NCBI GenBank assembly: GCA_964370045.1
Contig: CAYJGZ010000001.1
Location: forward strand, 1 to 64,000
Direction: 5' to 3'
From: JAAYCI01 sp964370045
Lineage (GTDB): Bacteria > Bacillota > Clostridia > Oscillospirales > Ruminococcaceae
DNA length: 64,000 nucleotides
Each line of letters opens with the position of its first letter. Positions within the stretch are counted from its first letter, which is position 1. The translations under genes were made by a program, and so were the position numbers. Below are positions 58,881-64,000 of this stretch, in pieces. The notes under the pieces were generated by a model. The model ran no database searches. It saw nothing but the letters and a program-made list of their open reading frames with translations, and was not told the origin of the DNA.

Positions 58881-61800
58881 ATGTACCTGAAGGCATTGGA
58901 AATACAGGGCTTTAAGTCCTTTCCCGACAAGATAAAAATCACCGTTGATTCGGGAATTACGGCGGTGGTGGGGCCGAACGGCAGCGGCAAAAGCAACATC
59001 TCGGACGCCATACGCTGGGTGATGGGCGAGACCAGCGTAAAGCAGCTTCGCGGCGGAAGCAAGATGGAGGATGTAATATTTGACGGCACAATAGGCAAGA
59101 CAAAGCGGGGCGCTATGGGATACGCCTCGGTGCGCCTTATTGTGGACAATAGCGACCACCGCATACAGGTGGATGCGGATGAGGTGGCAATAGGCCGCAA
59201 GTACTATCGTAGCGGCGAGAGCGAATATAGCATAAACGGCCAAAGCGTGCGCCTAAAAGATGTGTACGAGCTACTTTTGGACACGGGGCTGGGCAGGGAC
59301 GGCTACTCGGTGATAGGCCAAGGGCGCATTGACGAGATTGTCGCCAGCAAAAGCGCCGAGCGCAGGGAAATTTTTGAGGAGGCGAGCGGCATTGCACGCT
59401 TTCGCTACCGCAAAAACGAGGCGGAGCGTCGCCTTGCGGCCACCGAGGACAACCTTGTGCGCCTTAGGGACATTGAGGGAGAGCTGCAAGCCCGTGTGGG
59501 GCCGCTGAAAAAGGAGAGCGAAAGAGCGCAAAAGTTTTTGGAGTATGCCGCCGAGCGAAAGACGCTGGACGTTACGCTTTTGGTGGATGCAATGCACTCC
59601 TGCCGTGAGCAGTTACGCACACAACAGCGTAAAATAGAGGCGGCGCAGGCCGACTGCGACGCAAAAGAGCGAGAGCTGAATGATATTTACGGCAAAACAG
59701 AGGGCGTAAGGGACGAGATAAACCGCTTAGCGGCGGATATTGATATACGCAACGAGGACATACGCACCCTGCAGGAGGATGTGGCGAGCAGGGATGCCCG
59801 TGTGGCGGTGCTTCACAACAACATCCAGCACAACGAGCGCAGTATAAGAGAGCTGGAGGAAGAAATAGCCCAAAGTACGCAGGCAGAGCAGCAGATAAAA
59901 CAGCAGATAAGCGAAAACATAAGCCAGAGCACCCGTGCGCAGGACCTGCTCAAAAAAACGCAGGAGAGCATTGAAAAGCTGGAGACAGAGCTTTGGGAGA
60001 TAAAGGAAAAAAGCGCCCAAAGCGGCACGCATCGGGGAAAGCTGAGCGCACATCTTGCCGAGGCGAGCGAGCGCATAACAGAGCTGAAGGTGAGCATGGC
60101 AGGCGCGCAGTCTACCTCCGAGAGTGTTGCGCACCGCCTTGAGGGCGAAAGGGCATCGCTTGCCGTGATAGATGCGGATATTGAAAAGCTGCAAGAGCAA
60201 GAGGCGGGCACGCAGGAATATTTACAGCAGACAAATATGACGCTGACACGCCTTGCCAACATGAAAGAGGGTATGCAGCTAAAGCTGAATGCCCGCACAA
60301 AGGCGCTGACAGCGGCACAACAGCAACAGGCGGATGTGGTGCGAAAGGAAGAGAATGCCGCCCAGCGCATAACAATGCTTCAGGAGCTGGAGCGTAGCCT
60401 TGACGGCTTTCAGCACAGCGTCAAAAGCGTGGTGAAGGCGGCGAGAAGCTCCCGACTGCGTGGTGTTATAGGGCCTGTGTCCACTATTATGAGCGTGCGG
60501 CAGGGATACGAGGTGGCGGTGGAGACGGCGCTGGGGTACGCACTGCAAAATGTGGTGGTGGAGAGCGAGGAGGATGCAAAGGCGGCCATGGCGTGGCTAA
60601 AGCAAAACAATGCCGGCCGTGCGACGTTTTTGCCGCTGAACACGGTGAAGCCACAGCGCATGGATACCTCCCGTCTGCCCGAGGGTGCGCTTAGCGCAAA
60701 GGGGCTTGTGGAGTACGATGTAAGGTATGAAAATATAGTGTCCTCCTTGCTTGAGCGCATAGTGGTGGTGGATAACATAAACGATGCCTCCCGTGTAGCA
60801 AGGGCGCTGGACTTTCGCAACCGTGTGGTGACACGTGACGGCCAGCTGATAAATGCGGGTGGCTCGTTCACGGGCGGCTCGGTATCACGCACAACTGGGC
60901 TGTTTAGCCGAAAGCAGGAGCTTGCGGAGCTTGAAGCTTCATTACACAGCCTTGCGCAAAAAAAGAGAGAGTACACCGAGCAAGCGCAAACAATAAACGC
61001 AGAGGTCACAAAGCTGAATGCCGAGATAACGGCGCTGGGCAGTGAAGAAATAAACGCAGGCGGCGATAAAATACGCTGTGAGACGGAGCTTTCACGCATA
61101 GAGGAGAGCATAAGAACAGCGCAAAAAAATCGCATGAGAATAAGCGAAGAGTGCGAGAGCCTTGCGGAGCAAACAGCAAGGGCAAAGACAGAGCACACGC
61201 TTGCCCAAACAGAGCAAGCACGACTTTTGGGCGAGGTGCAAAAGCTGAGCACAGAGCTTGAGCGTGTGGCAGGCAACGACGACGGGCTTTTGCAAAAAAG
61301 GCAGGTGCTGAACGAGGAGATACAGACACTGCGCCTTTCGGCGCTGACGCACGAGCGGGATGTTGCGCTGTGCACCCAGCGTATGGAGGTGCTGAACAGC
61401 CAGACGAGTGAGCGGCAGGTGCGTGCGCAGATGCTTTTGGCGAGCGCCGAGCGAATGCGCGAGCAAAACACCCAAAGCCGCAGTGACATCGAGGCGGTGT
61501 GTGCGCAGGCGCAAAGCGCAAAGGAGCGTGCGGCCGCAATAAAGGCGGAGATAGAGGAAAAAATTCGCCTGCGCCTTGAAAAAGAGGGCTCCATCACCGA
61601 GCACACGGCTAAGGAGAGGACCGTCACGGGCGAGCGTGAGGCGCTGAGAGGGGAAATCATACGCCTTTCGGAGCAAAAAGCCGCATTCGAGGCGAGGCAC
61701 GAGGAGGCTGTGGCAAAGCTGTGGGAGGAGTACGAGCTTACTCCCGGCAGTGCAGGGGAGGTGTGCATAGAGTTTAGCTCCGCCTCCGAGCTGCGAGGCC

Positions 61801-62450
61801 GCCTTGCGCAGGTGAAGAACAAAATAAGAAGCCTTGGCAACGTGAACGTGGGCGCGATAGAGGAGTACGCCGAGGTGAGCGAGCGGTATGAGTTCCTCTC
61901 GGCGCAAATGAGGGATGTGGAAAAAAGCAAGGCGGAGCTGGAGCGCATGATTGCGGAAATATCCGCCGAAATGTCGGCGATGTTCGCGCAGAGCTTTGAG
62001 GATATTAACAACAACTTTAAGCGCATATTTACGGAGCTTTTCGGGGGAGGAAGCGGCTCGCTTTCGCTCACCGACCCACAGAATCTGCTGGAGAGCGGCA
62101 TAGAAATAGACGTAGCACCCCCCGGCAAAATCATAAAAAACCTCTCGGCGCTCTCGGGCGGCGAAAAGGCGCTGGTGGCAATATGTATCTACTTTTCCAT
62201 CTTGGCGGTGAACCCTGCGCCGTTTTGCGTCTTGGACGAGATAGAGGCGTCGCTGGATGATGCGAACGTCACAAGATTTGCGCAGTATCTGCGCCGCATT
62301 TCGGGCAGAACGCAGTTTGTCATCATCACCCACCGCAGGGGCACGATGGAGGAGGCGGATGTTTTGTACGGCGTGACCATGCAGGAGGACGGCGTGTCCA
62401 AGCTGCTTCGCCTAAACGCAAACGAGGTGGACGCAAGCCTTGTGAGGTAA
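58881..62450 (+). CDS. smc: Chromosome segregation protein SMC
   Basis: An 1189-residue SMC ATPase. Walker A G-P-N-G-S-G-K-S-N is near residue 32; long coiled coils (about 170-500 and 670-1010) flank a hinge at about 515-640 with G-x-I-G-P-V-S-T-I and G-G-S-F-T-G-G; the C-terminal head has L-S-G-G-E-K-A-L-V-A-I and C-V-L-D-E-I-E-A-S-L-D-D. It compacts and aligns sister chromosomes with ScpAB. AAAAGGGGGG precedes the ATG. Normally co-transcribed with rnc; here the composite element lies between. Confidence 0.97.
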   Translation: MYLKALEIQGFKSFPDKIKITVDSGITAVVGPNGSGKSNISDAIRWVMGETSVKQLRGGSKMEDVIFDGTIGKTKRGAMGYASVRLIVDNSDHRIQVDADEVAIGRKYYRSGESEYSINGQSVRLKDVYELLLDTGLGRDGYSVIGQGRIDEIVASKSAERREIFEEASGIARFRYRKNEAERRLAATEDNLVRLRDIEGELQARVGPLKKESERAQKFLEYAAERKTLDVTLLVDAMHSCREQLRTQQRKIEAAQADCDAKERELNDIYGKTEGVRDEINRLAADIDIRNEDIRTLQEDVASRDARVAVLHNNIQHNERSIRELEEEIAQSTQAEQQIKQQISENISQSTRAQDLLKKTQESIEKLETELWEIKEKSAQSGTHRGKLSAHLAEASERITELKVSMAGAQSTSESVAHRLEGERASLAVIDADIEKLQEQEAGTQEYLQQTNMTLTRLANMKEGMQLKLNARTKALTAAQQQQADVVRKEENAAQRITMLQELERSLDGFQHSVKSVVKAARSSRLRGVIGPVSTIMSVRQGYEVAVETALGYALQNVVVESEEDAKAAMAWLKQNNAGRATFLPLNTVKPQRMDTSRLPEGALSAKGLVEYDVRYENIVSSLLERIVVVDNINDASRVARALDFRNRVVTRDGQLINAGGSFTGGSVSRTTGLFSRKQELAELEASLHSLAQKKREYTEQAQTINAEVTKLNAEITALGSEEINAGGDKIRCETELSRIEESIRTAQKNRMRISEECESLAEQTARAKTEHTLAQTEQARLLGEVQKLSTELERVAGNDDGLLQKRQVLNEEIQTLRLSALTHERDVALCTQRMEVLNSQTSERQVRAQMLLASAERMREQNTQSRSDIEAVCAQAQSAKERAAAIKAEIEEKIRLRLEKEGSITEHTAKERTVTGEREALRGEIIRLSEQKAAFEARHEEAVAKLWEEYELTPGSAGEVCIEFSSASELRGRLAQVKNKIRSLGNVNVGAIEEYAEVSERYEFLSAQMRDVEKSKAELERMIAEISAEMSAMFAQSFEDINNNFKRIFTELFGGGSGSLSLTDPQNLLESGIEIDVAPPGKIIKNLSALSGGEKALVAICIYFSILAVNPAPFCVLDEIEASLDDANVTRFAQYLRRISGRTQFVIITHRRGTMEEADVLYGVTMQEDGVSKLLRLNANEVDASLVR

Positions 62451-62500
62451 AAAGTGTGCTGGGCGCAAGGCGATTTTGCACAAATCGTCACAAATAAATT

Positions 62501-62528
62501 TTGTGGACACTATTTAATGTGGTATAAT
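62501..62528 (+). promoter_or_regulatory. Promoter of ftsY
   Basis: TTGTGG, a 16-bp spacer, then TATAAT preceded by TGG (extended -10). It ends 40 bp before the ftsY start, so ftsY can be expressed apart from smc. Confidence 0.65.
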
Positions 62529-62568
62529 GATAGAAGTAGGGCAAATCATGTGCTAAAAGGGGTGCGTA

Positions 62569-63480
62569 ATGGGCTTTTTTGAAAAGCTGGGCAAGGGGCT
62601 TAAAAAAACAAGGGATACTATCTTCGGCTCTATCAGCCAGATGCTAAATGCGGGCGAGATTACGCCCGAGCTGTACGAAGACCTGGAGGAGCAGCTGATT
62701 TTGGCGGATACGGGCGCAGACGTGGCGAGTGAGCTTGTGGAAAAGCTGCGCATAAAGGTGCGGGATGAGCGCCTTAAAACGGGCGATGAGGCCCTTTTGG
62801 CACTGAAAGAGCTTTTGCGTGAGATGCTACGCCCCGAGAGCGAGCTGGACATATCCGGCATGCCCACCGTTATCCTTGTGATAGGCGTGAACGGCGTGGG
62901 CAAAACCACCAGCATAGCAAAGCTTGCGCACCTGTACACAGAGCAGGGCAAAAAGGTGATGCTCGCCGCAGGGGATACGTTCAGGGCGGCCGCAGTGGAG
63001 CAGCTGGACGTGTGGGCACAGCGTGTGGGCGTGCCCATAATACGGCACAACGACGGCGCAGACCCAGCCGCAGTGGTGTTTGATGCGGTGCAAAGCGCCA
63101 CCGCAAGGGGCAGTGATATTCTTTTATGCGACACGGCGGGCAGGCTGCACAATAAGAAAAACCTCATGGAGGAGCTGTCCAAAATAGGGCGTGTAATACG
63201 CAAGGCGAACGAAAACGCAGTGGCGGAGACACTGCTGGTGCTGGACAGCGTGACAGGGCAGAATGCCATATCCCAGGCGAGGGAGTTTGTGCAGGCGGCA
63301 GGCGCAACGGGAATTATTCTGACAAAGCTGGACGGCACCGCAAAGGGCGGCGCTGTTGTGAGCATAAAGCAAAAGCTGGGCCTGCCCGTGCGCTTTGTGG
63401 GCGTGGGCGAGGGCATAGACGACCTAATGGAGTTTGACCCGGATGCGTTTGTGGATGCGCTGTTTTTGCAGGAGCAATAG
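62569..63480 (+). CDS. ftsY: Signal recognition particle receptor FtsY
   Basis: A 303-residue SRP GTPase that docks SRP-ribosome complexes at the membrane. G-V-N-G-V-G-K-T-T (G1), D-T-A-G-R (G3), T-K-L-D-G-T-A-K-G-G (G4) and the final G-V-G-E-G-I-D-D-L motif are complete. The acidic N-terminal A domain of E. coli FtsY is missing, as in most Firmicutes; only a short amphipathic start M-G-F-F-E-K-L-G-K-G-L-K is left for membrane contact. Confidence 0.97.
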   Translation: MGFFEKLGKGLKKTRDTIFGSISQMLNAGEITPELYEDLEEQLILADTGADVASELVEKLRIKVRDERLKTGDEALLALKELLREMLRPESELDISGMPTVILVIGVNGVGKTTSIAKLAHLYTEQGKKVMLAAGDTFRAAAVEQLDVWAQRVGVPIIRHNDGADPAAVVFDAVQSATARGSDILLCDTAGRLHNKKNLMEELSKIGRVIRKANENAVAETLLVLDSVTGQNAISQAREFVQAAGATGIILTKLDGTAKGGAVVSIKQKLGLPVRFVGVGEGIDDLMEFDPDAFVDALFLQEQ

Positions 63481-63549
63481 CGGCAAAGTGTGTGTGCTAA
63501 GTTAGAGCGGCAGACGGCCGCAGGGCGATGTATACAGGAGGAAAAGCAG

Positions 63550-64000
63550 ATGGAATTTGTGGCGGCGACAAACAACGCAAACAAGCTGAACGAGCTGACA
63601 CGTATGCTCGCAAAGTATGGACATTCGGTGGTGAGCATGGCATCGGTGGGCATTCCCGGCCTTTCGCCCGAGGTGGGCAAGACGTTTATGGAGAATGCCC
63701 GTGCAAAGGCAAAAGAGGTGTACAAGCTGTGCGAGATGCCCTGCATTGCGGATGACTCGGGGCTGGAAGTGGACGTTTTGGACGGTGCGCCGGGCGTTAT
63801 GTCCGCACGCTTTGCGGGGCGCCATGGGGACGATGAGGGCAACAACAAGCATCTGATGAAGCTTTTGGACCGCACGCCCTACGCAAAAAGGGGTGCGCAC
63901 TTTACGTGTGCACTTGTGGTTATCCTGAAGGATGGGAGCCTATTTGAGGCACAGGGGCAGTGTGAGGGGCAGATAGGCTTTACGCAAAGCGGCGAAAACG
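63550..64000 (+). CDS. rdgB: XTP/dITP diphosphatase (RdgB/HAM1 family), 3' end missing
   Basis: The first 150 residues are seen. M-E-F-V-A-A-T-N-N-A-N-K-L-N-E-L is the nucleotide-binding start (T-x-N-x-x-K), followed by T-F-M-E-N-A-x-x-K-A, I-A-D-D-S-G-L-E-V-D-x-L-x-G-A-P-G and S-A-R-F-A-G. It removes deaminated purine nucleotides such as dITP and XTP from the pool. AGGAGG lies 8 bp before the ATG. The frame continues past the window end. Confidence 0.93.
   Translation, partial: MEFVAATNNANKLNELTRMLAKYGHSVVSMASVGIPGLSPEVGKTFMENARAKAKEVYKLCEMPCIADDSGLEVDVLDGAPGVMSARFAGRHGDDEGNNKHLMKLLDRTPYAKRGAHFTCALVVILKDGSLFEAQGQCEGQIGFTQSGEN

Noticed and set aside
60410..62134. 574-residue open frame on the minus strand inside smc
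   Set aside because: It is antisense to a complete, conserved smc. The composition (Ser/Leu/Ala-rich, no domain) is what the complement of Glu/Lys-rich coiled-coil codons gives.
9028..64000. tRNA or rRNA genes in the gaps
   Set aside because: I looked for T-loop-like GGTTCRA and acceptor pairing in the intergenic stretches. The few GGTTCAA strings belong to A-type elements and do not fold as tRNA.

Overview
The window reads as chromosomal DNA of an anaerobic Bacillota bacterium, most likely class Clostridia. The signs are AddAB instead of RecBCD, TrmFO, an infC-rpmI-rplT operon, a plsX-rnc-smc-ftsY run, a TM1266-type hydrogenase regulator, strong AGGAGG ribosome binding sites and extended -10 promoters of the TGnTATAAT type. 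No genus can be named from the sequence alone. I saw no rRNA, tRNA, CRISPR array, transposase or phage gene.

Layout. 1-4.3 kb: the 3' end of a repetitive surface protein, a tyrosine phosphatase, nnrD, an unknown small protein and an HD-domain protein. 4.3-8.5 kb: a divergent pair, an S9 peptidase and a C39-like protein, then a cold-shock protein. 9-17.7 kb: an M3 lipoprotein peptidase, rsmA, recG, a 54-residue membrane protein, a TM1266-family regulator, a BadF-type kinase homologue, an MGMT-domain protein and rsgA. 17.8-24.2 kb: tsaD, rimI and polA on the minus strand, dusB, and a YfbR-like nucleotidase. 24.6-29.4 kb: a YfhO membrane protein and tex. 29.8-34.3 kb: a compact minus-strand cluster of FkbH-like HAD-IIIC protein, acyl carrier protein, MaoC dehydratase, SDR and GNAT, which looks like a carrier-bound acyl-group pathway. 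34.7-40.3 kb: a class A PBP, a GH13 protein that has lost its catalytic residues, and tcdA. 40.5-47.3 kb: addB-addA. 47.8-55 kb: infC-rpmI-rplT, a TrmH-family methyltransferase, dprA with a very long extra linker, and topA. 55.4-64 kb: trmFO, plsX-rnc, smc, ftsY and the start of an rdgB homologue.

The genes are mostly housekeeping. The unusual part is between them: almost every longer intergenic gap carries a short non-coding element with inverted terminal repeats. I separate several families. A-type elements (TAGTGYC ends) and B-type elements (158 bp, TAGTCACT ends) include two copies of the same B-in-A nested composite. C-type elements carry a very GC-rich central palindrome. A 90-bp element sits directly before both polA and topA, and the polA copy is split by a further 172-bp element with a clean TTAG duplication. 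Several elements with different ends share one small internal stem-loop.

A second signal is a 16-bp AT-rich palindrome (GTTAT-N6-ATAAC) found in clusters with 41-42 bp spacing at three loci, which looks like a helically phased operator. The other main points are the inactive-looking GH13 protein, the DprA linker, an apparent AUA start in infC, and the FkbH-ACP-MaoC-SDR-GNAT cluster.
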